A DNA stretch of 64,000 nucleotides from Flavilitoribacter nigricans DSM 23189 = NBRC 102662 (GCF_002646595.1 NZ_PDUD01000023.1:186001-250000); one strand, 5' to 3'. Counted from the stretch's first letter, positions 46,663-55,399 are shown. Made by a program: numbers and translations. The notes: generated by a model from the sequence alone, not told the origin.

Positions 46663-47703
46663 ATGAACCGCATGCCCACGCAAACCTGGCAGCGTTTTAT
46701 TATTCCGTTGTTGCTGGCCCTCTTCTTTGGGTTTATGATCTCGTTGCAGTCGCTGTTCCGGGAGCCGATCGGTTTTGCCTGGTACGGCCTGCTGTGGATG
46801 ACTACCACCACTTTTATGATCTGGGAGGCCAATTTGCGAATCGGGCACTACCTGGACGGAAGGCTGCCGTGGCGTGAGCAGTTTTTCCGGCGCCTGGGTG
46901 GACAGTTGCTGTTCTCTTACGTAGTCAGCATCGGTATCTTTTTGCTGTCCTATATAATCCTCAACTGGTACGAAAATGCGGTGCTGGGGAATGACAATGC
47001 GTTGTCGGTCGTACACCTTGCTTCGTCCATGGCGATCGCCTTTATGCTTACCACCTTTGTCAATGTCATCCAGATCGGCTATCAGCTTATTCAGGTGCGG
47101 GAGGCGGAGCGCCTGCGGGCGGAGCGCTACCAGCGGGAAAGCATTGCCGCCCGGCTGGAGAGTTTACGGCAGCAGATCGATCCGCACTTTCTGTTCAATA
47201 ATTTCAGTACGCTCTACGGGCTCATCCACGAGGATCAGGAAAAGGCCGGTATCTTTCTGCTGAAACTTTCCGACATCTACCGACTGGTACTCGAACACCT
47301 CGACCGTGAAACGGTGCGTGTCCGGGAAGAACTGGACCTGATCCAGGCCTACGCGGACCTGCTGACCATTCGCCACGGTACCGCCCTCCAATTCGAGCTG
47401 GCGGTACCGCCGGAGATACTGGACCGGCAATTGATCCCCTTTGCCTTGCAATTGCTGGTAGAAAACGCCATTAAACACAACCAGGTGGAACCGGACCATC
47501 CGCTACTGATCCGTATCTATTACGACGAAACTCGCGGACTGTGTGTGGACAATAATCTGGCACCCCGCAGTTCCGTCCCCGTTTCGGCGCGAATCGGACT
47601 GAAAAACCTGGAAGAACGGCACCGGTTTCGGCTGGGCCGTTCCATCTCTATCATTCGGGATCGCCGGCGTTTTTCGGTAGCCGTACCTTTGTTCAACGAA
47701 TAA
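46663..47703 (+). CDS. LytS-type sensor histidine kinase
   Basis: A 346-residue kinase with four predicted membrane helices (about residues 10-30, 38-60, 80-105, 115-140), a short coiled coil, then the His_kinase box LRQQIDPHFLFNNFSTLYGL with phospho-acceptor His175, characteristic of the LytS/YehU family. The C-terminal ATPase part is short (LQLLVENAIKHNQ is the N-box). It lacks an extracellular sensor domain, so it may sense membrane state. A LytTR regulator follows 18 nt downstream: a standard pair. The ATG at 46663 is used. Confidence 0.93.
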   Translation: MNRMPTQTWQRFIIPLLLALFFGFMISLQSLFREPIGFAWYGLLWMTTTTFMIWEANLRIGHYLDGRLPWREQFFRRLGGQLLFSYVVSIGIFLLSYIILNWYENAVLGNDNALSVVHLASSMAIAFMLTTFVNVIQIGYQLIQVREAERLRAERYQRESIAARLESLRQQIDPHFLFNNFSTLYGLIHEDQEKAGIFLLKLSDIYRLVLEHLDRETVRVREELDLIQAYADLLTIRHGTALQFELAVPPEILDRQLIPFALQLLVENAIKHNQVEPDHPLLIRIYYDETRGLCVDNNLAPRSSVPVSARIGLKNLEERHRFRLGRSISIIRDRRRFSVAVPLFNE

Positions 47704-47721
47704 CCAGCACAAAACCGCCGC

Positions 47722-48483
47722 ATGCGTATCCTCATCATTGAAGACGAACCGGAAACGGCCGCCCACCTCCAGCGACTCATCCAACAGTATGCTCCCCCGG
47801 AACTGCAACTGGCGGGTCCGCTGCGCAGTATCCGGGAATCCATCGAATACCTGCACAATCAACCCCCTCCCGATCTCATCTTCCTGGATATCCAACTGGC
47901 GGACGGCCTCAGCTTCGAGATCTTCGATGAGATCGAACTGCAAACCCCTATCGTCTTCACCACCGCCTACAACCAGTTCCTGCAACGGGCCTTCGAGGTC
48001 AACAGTCTGGATTTCCTGTTAAAACCCATCCGCTACGAACACCTGGCCCGCAGTCTGGATAAATACCAGAAACTCTACCAGCAGAAGGCCCGCCCCGGCA
48101 TTGACAGTCGCCGCCTCCGCGATATCCTGCCCTGGGAGCGCCATCGCTACCGGTCGCGCTTTCTGGTCAAACGCGGCAAGCGACTGGTGGTAATCCCCAC
48201 CGCAGAGATCGCCTACCTCCTTAAAGACGATATCGTACTCCTGATCACTCTGGAAGGACGTAAGTTCCCACTGCCCCATTCCCTCGAAGAAGCCGCGCAA
48301 TTACTAGACCCGCAGTTCTTTTTTCGCATCAACCGCCAGTGCATCGTCCACCTGCAGGCGATCCGGGAGATCCGGCAGGAAGGGAATCAACTCCTGCTCT
48401 CCATCCAACCCACCACCGCTAATTGGCTGACTGTCAGTCAACGCAACATACCCGCCTTCAAAAACTGGCTGGCCGGAGCATAA
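47722..48483 (+). CDS. LytTR-family response regulator
   Basis: A 253-residue regulator. Receiver domain (1-125): acidic pair Glu7/Asp8, phospho-acceptor Asp56 (LIFLDIQLADG), Thr/Lys in FTTAYN and FLLKPI. A LytTR DNA-binding domain occupies about 150-253 (FLVKRGKRLVVIPTAEIAYL, FFRINRQCIVHLQAIREI). Phosphorylated by the LytS-type kinase encoded upstream; target promoters often carry direct repeats. Lies 89 nt before tRNA-Gln. Clear call. Confidence 0.95.
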   Translation: MRILIIEDEPETAAHLQRLIQQYAPPELQLAGPLRSIRESIEYLHNQPPPDLIFLDIQLADGLSFEIFDEIELQTPIVFTTAYNQFLQRAFEVNSLDFLLKPIRYEHLARSLDKYQKLYQQKARPGIDSRRLRDILPWERHRYRSRFLVKRGKRLVVIPTAEIAYLLKDDIVLLITLEGRKFPLPHSLEEAAQLLDPQFFFRINRQCIVHLQAIREIRQEGNQLLLSIQPTTANWLTVSQRNIPAFKNWLAGA

Positions 48484-48533
48484 TTTTTTTGAAAAATTTT
48501 CGGCAGAGGCTTTTTTTATTATTGCAAATGCCC

Positions 48534-48541
48534 TATTTTTG
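48534..48541 (+). promoter_or_regulatory. Likely promoter -7 box for tRNA-Gln
   Basis: TATTTTTG fits TAnnTTTG and is placed 31 nt before the tRNA start. A good TTTG -33 element is not obvious (T-rich tract at 48511-48520), so the site is suggestive only. Confidence 0.4.
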
Positions 48542-48572
48542 CCTCGCTTTTACAGAAAAGCACTTTACGGAT

Positions 48573-48644
48573 AGACCCATGGTGTAATTGGTAACACAGC
48601 AGATTTTGGTTCTGTCGTTCTAGGTTCGAGTCCTAGTGGGTCTA
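48573..48644 (+). tRNA. tRNA-Gln (anticodon TTG)
   Basis: AGACCCATGGTGTAATTGG start; acceptor AGACCCA/TGGGTCT, anticodon stem GCAGA/TCTGT around TTTTGGT (anticodon TTG, Gln), T-arm CTAGGTTCGAGTCCTAG. Discriminator A; CCA is not encoded (CTAAAA follows). A sharp drop in GC occurs directly after its 3' end, making it a likely integration site. Confidence 0.96.
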
Positions 48645-48738
48645 CTAAAAACTCAATTCACCTCTTGAAAATCAACGCTTTATAAATCTAATTTTTAACC
48701 GCGTTGACAGTTGAGTTGACGTTTTCAAAATTTCAATC
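48645..48738. other. Multi-part palindromic segment after tRNA-Gln (possible attachment region)
   Basis: TTGAAAA+TCAACGC at 48665-48678 has its complement split as GCGTTGA (48701-48707) and TTTTCAA (48722-48728), with CAGTTGAGTTGACG inserted between. AACTCAA near 48649 also pairs with TTGAGTT at 48711. GTTGA occurs three times in 48703-48719. Such clustered repeats next to a tRNA 3' end resemble integrase arm-site regions; that is inference. Confidence 0.4.
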
Positions 48739-48765
48739 GGCCGGGTAGTTTATCCGGCCTTTTTT
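48739..48765 (+). terminator. Intrinsic terminator after tRNA-Gln
   Basis: GGCCGGGTA / TATCCGGCC stem (one G-U wobble), 3-nt loop, then six T residues at 48760-48765. Strong Rho-independent shape, about 95 nt past the tRNA end. Confidence 0.85.
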
Positions 48766-48921
48766 CGTTAAAGGCACTGCCTTTTGCAATGCTCTTCAAA
48801 TATAGTGAATTTCAGCCATTCTACTTCTCTTTCCGGTAAGGTGTTTGTTATTAATTGATCGTGATTTTCCTATCTCCCAGAATTTTCTATTTTTGTTTGG
48901 TATCAACCTAACTGATGGTTC

Positions 48922-49203
48922 ATGGCTGATTTTGCCACTAACGTACCAATTATCTGCCTGGAGTCTGAAACCTTCAAAGCTTTAGTGAAGGAACTCGCCA
49001 GAGAGATCCGTGAGGATGACCATGATCCTTTTGTTGACGAAAAGGAAGCCATGCGACTACTCAGGATTACTTCCAAAACCACTTTTCAGAAATACAGAGA
49101 TTCAGGAGATATTGACTATCGGATAGTCACCGGTAAAAAATACCTGTACCGGCGGAGATCGGTTATAGATTTCATTGAGAATAGCCCTAAAACGAAAGAA
49201 TAA
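48922..49203 (+). CDS. Helix-turn-helix, excisionase-like DNA-binding protein
   Basis: A 93-residue protein. The N-terminal 35 residues are a short helical lead; residues about 38-87 (FVDEKEAMRLLRITSKTTFQ, then VTGKKYLYRRRSVIDFIEN) have the winged helix-turn-helix of the excisionase/MerR-like HTH_17 family common in Bacteroidota mobile elements. Its stop overlaps the next gene's ATG (TAATG), so the two are translationally coupled. As the first gene of the AT-rich region after tRNA-Gln it may be an excision or regulatory protein of the island; the DNA-binding type is seen, the role inferred. Confidence 0.7.
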   Translation: MADFATNVPIICLESETFKALVKELAREIREDDHDPFVDEKEAMRLLRITSKTTFQKYRDSGDIDYRIVTGKKYLYRRRSVIDFIENSPKTKE

Positions 49204-49475
49204 TGGATACAGATCAAGAGCTATTGGAAGGATTTAATGCCGGTTATCTGATCGAGAAGCATCGCCCTGCTCTCTCCAAGCAATTGGTTGCCGCTGTTGA
49301 AGGCGTGGAACTCCCTTTTGTGGAAGGCTTTCTTGCGGGTACTCAGGAATATGCTAAGGAGCGGACGCAATCTAAAACAATTGCTAAACTTAAGGAAGCC
49401 TCAAAGGGTATTCCTCGACCTATTAGAAATAAAGATCGAGATGACAAGGATAGAGGGTTTGAGATTGATGTTTAG
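49203..49475 (+). CDS. Small protein of unknown function, coupled to HTH gene
   Basis: A 90-residue hydrophilic protein without signal peptide, ending with a very charged tail (PRPIRNKDRDDKDRGFEIDV). The central part (LLEGFNAGYLIEKHRPALSK, VELPFVEGFLAGTQEYAKER) is helical. I do not recognise a family. The ATG overlaps the preceding stop, so it is co-produced with the HTH protein; a DNA-binding protein plus small partner could be a regulatory or toxin-antitoxin-like pair, but no toxin motif is visible. Confidence 0.55.
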   Translation: MDTDQELLEGFNAGYLIEKHRPALSKQLVAAVEGVELPFVEGFLAGTQEYAKERTQSKTIAKLKEASKGIPRPIRNKDRDDKDRGFEIDV

Positions 49476-49822
49476 TTTTCGAACTGCTAATTGACTCTAC
49501 CCAACTGTGCCATAACCCTTTTCAAAATATGCTTTGGAAAGCTGTAAGCAGAAAGATGAACTGAATAGATTTATTTCAAACAAGGTATGAAATGCACAAG
49601 GCCATAGTTGAGTTATCAATGAAACAGCACTGCAAAAAATAAAATCGGTTGTCGATATCCCAAAGGAGGAACCTTGAACAAGCTCTCTAAGGGTTATTTC
49701 TAAATTTCCGATAGCTTCTTAACTTTAATAAGGATAAATTTATTTGGATTATGAGGCTACTTTATTTATGCGGTTTTTATTATGGATAGACTTGTAATCC
49801 TGATTCCCAAAATTTTTCACCC
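49476..49822. other. AT-rich intergenic, leader of the Roco gene
   Basis: 347 nt, strongly AT-rich, with only short interrupted frames. No terminator or clear promoter could be fixed; TTTG near 49742 followed 16 nt later by TATTTATG is a poor promoter match. Confidence 0.35.
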
Positions 49823-52468
49823 ATGTCGGAGTTGGCTCAAAAATTAATCGAAAAAGAAAAAAGAGAAAAAAGTAAGATACTCGACCTAGGTAAATGTGGT
49901 TTATCGGATTTGCCAAAGGCTTTATATAACCTAGATTGGTTAGAAATTTTAATTTTAAGCAATGCTATTATCGATTATGATAATATGGTCTGGATGGAGA
50001 GCAAAAACCACGGTGAGCCTAATAAATTTTTAAGAATTTCCTCAGATTTATCAAAATTAAAAAATTTAAAAAAAATAGTTTTAACAGATTTGAACCTTAA
50101 TAGCTATGATTTTCTTAGAACTCTTACCCAATTGACATCATTAGACCTCAGTTCCAATCAAATTTCAAATTTTAATTTTTTGAAGAAACTTGCCAATTTA
50201 AATTCACTGTACCTTTCCCACATGCAGATTTCAGATCTTAGTTTTTTAAACAAGCACCCTAATTTAGCTTATTTGGATCTTAGCTCTAATCATATATCTG
50301 ACCTAAGACCCCTTAAATGGCTTTCTGGGTTAAAGACATTGAATCTTCACAATAATCTAATTACAGAGGCATCTGCGCTTCAGAATCTGAATAATCTAAC
50401 TTCATTAACTATTAGTAACAATCAAATTTTTGATCTCACACCCTTAAAAGATCTGTATAGTTTAACTCAATTAGATTTAAGCAATAATAAAATAACAGAT
50501 ATCACCCCTTTGGAGAAGCTAAACAACTTAGTTTTTTTAAATCTAAATGATAATCAAGTACAAAATATTGCTGCACTAAAAAGGCTCAAAGATTTAGTTC
50601 TGCTGGATATAAGTCTTAATCAGGTCCATGATCTTTCACCTTTGCTTTTTCTTATTAAAAAGGGGATTCCAATATCTCTGGCTGAAGATGACCATGGTAT
50701 TAAAGTAAAAGGCTGTCCGTTGGCTACCCCCCCGATTGAAATTGTTCGCAAGGGGAATGGCGAAATAGTAAAATATTATGAGGATCTTAAACAACAAAAT
50801 AGTGCATTTTTATATGAGGCAAAATTATTGATTGTCGGGGACGGAGAGGCTGGTAAAACCACACTTGCGTGGAAAATTATAGAACCGAAGGCATCTATGC
50901 CAAAAAAAGGTGCAGACCGCACAAGAGGTATTGATATCCAGAGTTTTGACTTTGAATGTAGCATCAAACTCGATCAAATCTTTCGAATGCATATTTGGGA
51001 CTTTGGAGGTCAGGAAATATATCATTCAACACATCAATTTTTCTTAACTAATCGTTCACTGTATGTCATTGTTAATAATACTCGAACCAATACGACAGAT
51101 TTTAATCATTGGCTCCAAATGATAGAATTGTTGAGTAATAGTAGCCCGGTTATCATTGTCCAAAACATTGTAGATGAATCTTCGTCAAAATTTGATCTCA
51201 GAGGATTTCAAACAAGGTTTTCAAACATTGTTTCTAGTAAGTATGTAGACCTATCAAAAAATGATAAATTCCTTCATGGTTTGATTGCTGAGATAAAACA
51301 TCAAGTACAACAACTTAATCACGTTGGATCTGAATTACCAAAACAATGGGTAGTGATAAGAGAGCAGCTTAAAAAACTAGCAAAAGAAACCCCTTACATA
51401 TCATTAGCAGAATATTTTAATATTTGTCGTAGAAACAGAATAGTAGAAAAAGAAGCAGCATTAAGATTAAGTAGCTATCTCCACGATTTAGGCGTCTTTT
51501 TGCATTTTCAAAATGATATGTTATTAAGACGTACTGTTTTTCTTCAAAATAACTGGGCTACTAAAGGCGTATACAAAATTTTAGATAACAAGCAAATAGA
51601 AGCCAAAAATGGGCACTTTACAATTGAAGATGCAGAACTTATTTGGCAAGGTTCTGAGTATGAAAGACTAAATGTGGAATTATTGAAGTTAATGCAAAAT
51701 TTTGAATTGTGTTATGAAGTCGCCGATACCAACCCTGATAGTTTTGTTTCTCCTCAGCTTCTCTCTCCTGAGAAACCGAATTACGATTGGAATAATGAAA
51801 ATAACTTAATCATTATCTACGAATATGACTTTCTGCCAAAGGGCCTTCTGGGCAGATTGATGGTACGCCTTTATAAATATATTAAAGACCATAATAAATT
51901 GATTTGGAAGTCAGGTGTTATTTTTCATTATCAAAATACAGAAGCCCAAGTTGTTGAAACCTATGGTAACCGGAATATTGAAATTAGAATAATTGGAGTA
52001 AATCGACAAGCTTTAGCTGCTATAATTATTGGGGAGTTGGATAATCTCAATAACCGTTTCGACAAACTGGTTGTTAAAAAACTTATACCATGCAATTGCC
52101 AAGATTGCATCAACAAGGAAAACACGCATTTTTATGAATACGACAACTTGCAGCGAAGAATACAGAATGACATACAAACCGTCGAGTGTGAATTAAGTTA
52201 TAAAAGAATTGATGTGCAGTCTGTCCTGAATGGTGTCTTTACTTTTGAACCAGATGACAAAGAAAAAATAAAAGAATTGGTCGAAAATGGAAATATAGAT
52301 AAAGCCTTGGAACTGCTAAGAAAAACTCATCCCAAAGAGGCATCCTTACTAAAGAGCACTTACTCCAAAAACGAACAGTTGTATCTATTGGGGGTAATTG
52401 GTCGCAAAGAATGGAATTTAGTCCGACAGCAAGTTGCTCTGGCTATACTAGAATTGTGTAAGTCGTGA
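49823..52468 (+). CDS. Roco-family GTPase: LRR, Roc, COR and C-terminal effector-associated-like domain
   Basis: An 881-residue protein. Residues about 18-300 are ten or more leucine-rich repeats (LTSLDLSSNQIS, LTQLDLSNNKIT). The Roc GTPase follows: P-loop VGDGEAGKTT (about 337-346), G2 region DRTRGIDI, G3 WDFGGQE (about 391-397), G4-like VQNIVDE. The COR domain covers about 510-700. A cysteine cluster PCNCQDCINKENTHFYEYDNL starts near 755 (ligands Cys/Cys/Cys/His), and the last 75 residues (IKELVENGNIDKALELLRK ... LGVIGRKEWNLVRQQVALAI) match what I know of effector-associated domain 11, an adaptor seen in bacterial conflict systems. Stops 18 nt from the convergent T6SS operon end. Regulatory or immune-sensor role is inferred. 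Confidence 0.88.
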   Translation: MSELAQKLIEKEKREKSKILDLGKCGLSDLPKALYNLDWLEILILSNAIIDYDNMVWMESKNHGEPNKFLRISSDLSKLKNLKKIVLTDLNLNSYDFLRTLTQLTSLDLSSNQISNFNFLKKLANLNSLYLSHMQISDLSFLNKHPNLAYLDLSSNHISDLRPLKWLSGLKTLNLHNNLITEASALQNLNNLTSLTISNNQIFDLTPLKDLYSLTQLDLSNNKITDITPLEKLNNLVFLNLNDNQVQNIAALKRLKDLVLLDISLNQVHDLSPLLFLIKKGIPISLAEDDHGIKVKGCPLATPPIEIVRKGNGEIVKYYEDLKQQNSAFLYEAKLLIVGDGEAGKTTLAWKIIEPKASMPKKGADRTRGIDIQSFDFECSIKLDQIFRMHIWDFGGQEIYHSTHQFFLTNRSLYVIVNNTRTNTTDFNHWLQMIELLSNSSPVIIVQNIVDESSSKFDLRGFQTRFSNIVSSKYVDLSKNDKFLHGLIAEIKHQVQQLNHVGSELPKQWVVIREQLKKLAKETPYISLAEYFNICRRNRIVEKEAALRLSSYLHDLGVFLHFQNDMLLRRTVFLQNNWATKGVYKILDNKQIEAKNGHFTIEDAELIWQGSEYERLNVELLKLMQNFELCYEVADTNPDSFVSPQLLSPEKPNYDWNNENNLIIIYEYDFLPKGLLGRLMVRLYKYIKDHNKLIWKSGVIFHYQNTEAQVVETYGNRNIEIRIIGVNRQALAAIIIGELDNLNNRFDKLVVKKLIPCNCQDCINKENTHFYEYDNLQRRIQNDIQTVECELSYKRIDVQSVLNGVFTFEPDDKEKIKELVENGNIDKALELLRKTHPKEASLLKSTYSKNEQLYLLGVIGRKEWNLVRQQVALAILELCKS

Positions 52469-52486
52469 AATAGAAGTTAATATTCT

Positions 52487-54559
52487 TTAATCTTTAACGC
52501 GCTTCCCATCCTCATATTCTACTATAAAGGCTTTCTCAAAACCGTTTTCCTGAACATCTCGGAGATTAGCCTTGGCCCATTCAAGAGAATTGTAAGGTCC
52601 AAGCAAAACCCTTTGCAAGTCAGAGTTAGGAACAGGTTCTGTTTCAACGCGATTACCAAATTTGCGAATGGATTCATATCTTGGATTCCCAGGTTCATAT
52701 TTATTAATTGCGTGGAGTTGAATTTTATAGTAAATACCAGAGAGTGCTACGTTCGTTCTCCTTTTATTCATCCCATCGACTAGTTCCCATATCCTTACTT
52801 CCTCCAGTGGAATTGTATAGAGCTTATAAATGCTGCCTAGGGAAATTTTATAATTTCCTTTTTCTATCTTAACAAAGACAGGAATGATTTTGCGGGTAAA
52901 ATCTGCATAATCAGGTAGATTATCGCGGCCTAAGCCTGCAAATTGTTGTGTATAGACTACATAAGTCAGCCATGTACTATCATTCTCGTTGAAGTAGAAA
53001 TCTTCTCCAAATCTCTCTTTTTCAGCTCTTAAATAAGAATTCATATAGGGTAGATCCGACAGATGCTTAAAATAATCATTGATATGATAAATTGTATCCC
53101 GTCCCGGTTTGTGATTCGAAACTTCTATTATGGCTTGGGAACCACCCATTTTGAATAATGATAACGTCTTATCTAAATTAGATCGGTTAAAATAACCGGG
53201 CATAGTAATGTTGGAAAGAAATGTGTCTACTACCGGTATTCCTTGTTCTTTAAATACTCGATGAATAATCGATGAATCTGTAATATTATTAACCAAAACA
53301 TAGCTATTGTAATGTCTTTGGAATACAGAATTAGGGGTTAATGTTTCGGTATTTTCATTTTTTATAATCTCAGCATTTGGTCCATCCACTTGAGGAGCTA
53401 CTGGATTAGGTTGGTCTTCTGTAGTTTTAGGAAATTCCGTAGCTGTAATTTCATTTTGTTCTGTTGCATCAGGTAGACGCTCACAGCCATTATTTTCTCG
53501 GCTGCCAGGGGTAAGAGGACATTCATCGACATTGTCTAAGACTCCATCTCCATCCGTATCACTTTTTTCAGGATCTGTACCTTTTTTAGTTTCTTGACTA
53601 TAAGTTAATCCGTCTCCATCCTTATCGCATGGACCAGCTAATTCGGAAGGAACACATGGATTTTTGGGATCATATGCAGGATTGTTTATTTCTTCAGAAT
53701 CATTGATTCCATCATTATCAGTATCTGCATTTTGAGGATCAAGATCATACCTAATCTCTATATTATCGCAAAGACCATCTTGATCACTATCAATACTGTT
53801 TGGGCTACAAGGATCTCTGGGATCTGAGCCCGCCGTCCGTTCTTCATAATCTGTCAAACCATCGCCATCGGAATCAGTATTTGCTAGCGTTATACCTAAA
53901 ATTTGAAACTTTTTGACATGTGTTCGAATATCGGTCCAATTCTTTCCACTAATTGCATTGCGAGGGATTTCTCCACCCCACCATACGAAAAATTTATCCT
54001 GACGGCTGATTAAAGCGGGACTTTCTTTTGTTTCTCCATTCAATGACCTGTCTACTGCTACTTGAACGATGACGAAAAGGTTTGAATTATTAATCAAATC
54101 AAAATCAACTAATCTCTCCTTTAAAACTGGAATTAGGGCATTTCTAAACTCCGAAGTCAATATTTGAGGAGTACCAATTTCAGAATCATTTAAGTTAATC
54201 CTTAGTGACTGGAAATAATGATATCTGAAAATGTAATTATAATAAGCGTCGGAAGTAATAAACTTAGGTTGCACCGCTGGAGGGTCAAAAGCTCGAACAA
54301 CTTTACATCTTTCATAATCCATGAATAACTTTGTAAAATCTTTTGTAAACTTACTGCTTTTCCTATCGGCTTTATTTTCTTCTATAAAAAGAATAATGTC
54401 TTGAAAATCAAATGTTTCCATTACATTTTTATAAGTCATGTTACGCAATAATATCTGGCTTTTGATAAATTCTGTTACAGTTTGCTCTTGTCCTGAAACT
54501 GGAGAACAGGCGGTAGCAAAAACAAATAAAAAAAGAGAATAGCCAAAGAAAGTTTTCAT
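52487..54559 (-). CDS. TssR-position T6SSiii lipoprotein with thrombospondin type-3 repeats and SPOR-like end
   Basis: A 690-residue exported protein, last gene of the T6SS operon. N-terminus MKTFFGYSLFLFVFATACSP is a lipoprotein signal. A soluble domain of unknown type runs to about 225; residues about 228-355 hold Ca-binding thrombospondin type-3 repeats (DSDGDGLTDYEE, DSDQDGLCDN, DTDGDGVLDNVDECP). The middle (about 420-600) is unrecognised; the tail (about 605-690; GIYYKIQLHAINKYEPGN, LLGPYNSLEWAKANL) resembles a SPOR peptidoglycan-binding domain. In T6SSiii operons this position belongs to TssR, part of the exotic TssNQOPR envelope complex. The assignment is by position and export, not by a sequence match I can confirm. 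Confidence 0.6.
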   Translation of the reverse strand: MKTFFGYSLFLFVFATACSPVSGQEQTVTEFIKSQILLRNMTYKNVMETFDFQDIILFIEENKADRKSSKFTKDFTKLFMDYERCKVVRAFDPPAVQPKFITSDAYYNYIFRYHYFQSLRINLNDSEIGTPQILTSEFRNALIPVLKERLVDFDLINNSNLFVIVQVAVDRSLNGETKESPALISRQDKFFVWWGGEIPRNAISGKNWTDIRTHVKKFQILGITLANTDSDGDGLTDYEERTAGSDPRDPCSPNSIDSDQDGLCDNIEIRYDLDPQNADTDNDGINDSEEINNPAYDPKNPCVPSELAGPCDKDGDGLTYSQETKKGTDPEKSDTDGDGVLDNVDECPLTPGSRENNGCERLPDATEQNEITATEFPKTTEDQPNPVAPQVDGPNAEIIKNENTETLTPNSVFQRHYNSYVLVNNITDSSIIHRVFKEQGIPVVDTFLSNITMPGYFNRSNLDKTLSLFKMGGSQAIIEVSNHKPGRDTIYHINDYFKHLSDLPYMNSYLRAEKERFGEDFYFNENDSTWLTYVVYTQQFAGLGRDNLPDYADFTRKIIPVFVKIEKGNYKISLGSIYKLYTIPLEEVRIWELVDGMNKRRTNVALSGIYYKIQLHAINKYEPGNPRYESIRKFGNRVETEPVPNSDLQRVLLGPYNSLEWAKANLRDVQENGFEKAFIVEYEDGKRVKD

Positions 54560-54595
54560 ATTTCCATGCTTTTAAGAAAAATGAATAATCAGAAA

Positions 54596-55357
54596 TCATC
54601 CATGTCCTTTGGTAATAGAGGTTGCTGCAATATCCCCTAAAAGAATAAGGCAGCAGCCATCTGTTTGAAAATTTTGCTGATTATCGTAACAATCGTATTG
54701 CTCAAGGTAAATAGTAACCGTCTTATCCGTAATATCTTCATAATATAGGTCCATAGCAGTGATGCCATCAAGACCTTTTTTTGAATTAAATTTTTGATAA
54801 AGTTGAGATATCTTGGCTTTCCCTTTCCACCGGCCTGTTTCATCTTTTGTAAACTCAGATAGTGGAGCTACTTCCAGATCAAACCATTCCACCCGTGTGA
54901 TTTTATATCTATTATCTGAAATTAGGGTCCTTAGATAATCCATTACATTAAATGTCTTTATGTTACCACCTGTATGAGAACTAATAATTTGCACCGTATT
55001 TATTGTGGTGTCCATAAAAAATTTATATCCAGTATTTCGAGCTTCTTCTTCTCTTTCTGTGATTGATCTACGAGAATCTAATAAGACGTTGTTCATACTA
55101 CCGCTTAGATCTCTCAACATGACTATGACCTCCTCTTCAATATCATCAAAATTAATGCATTTCAATTCATTCTCTGTATCTGCAAGTCTTTGGTCTTCGC
55201 TAAAATTGCTAAATTCAATACTATCCTCAACGAGAGTAGGGGGAGGAATAATCTCATCATCATCTAAAGGCTTATCATTACCACATTTAGGTATAAAAAT
55301 GGCTATAACTAAACCTATTATACAAACAATTAGCATGATTCTGGTTGGAACATTCAT
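54596..55357 (-). CDS. TssP candidate, single-TM T6SSiii protein
   Basis: A 253-residue protein with an N-terminal membrane anchor at about residues 6-24 (IMLIVCIIGLVIAIFIP), an acidic/Pro linker and a periplasmic domain. Position between TssO and TssR candidates in the operon and the topology fit TssP of T6SSiii. VMLRDLSGSMNNV at about residue 80 resembles a MIDAS DxSxS motif but the flanks do not look like a complete vWA fold. A Cys pair QTDGCCLILLG is near the C-terminus. 36 nt separate it from the next gene. Family assignment by context and topology. Confidence 0.55.
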   Translation of the reverse strand: MNVPTRIMLIVCIIGLVIAIFIPKCGNDKPLDDDEIIPPPTLVEDSIEFSNFSEDQRLADTENELKCINFDDIEEEVIVMLRDLSGSMNNVLLDSRRSITEREEEARNTGYKFFMDTTINTVQIISSHTGGNIKTFNVMDYLRTLISDNRYKITRVEWFDLEVAPLSEFTKDETGRWKGKAKISQLYQKFNSKKGLDGITAMDLYYEDITDKTVTIYLEQYDCYDNQQNFQTDGCCLILLGDIAATSITKGHG

Positions 55358-55399
55358 AGTTCTTACTTTAGCAAATTCTTAACAAAGATGCACACCTTC

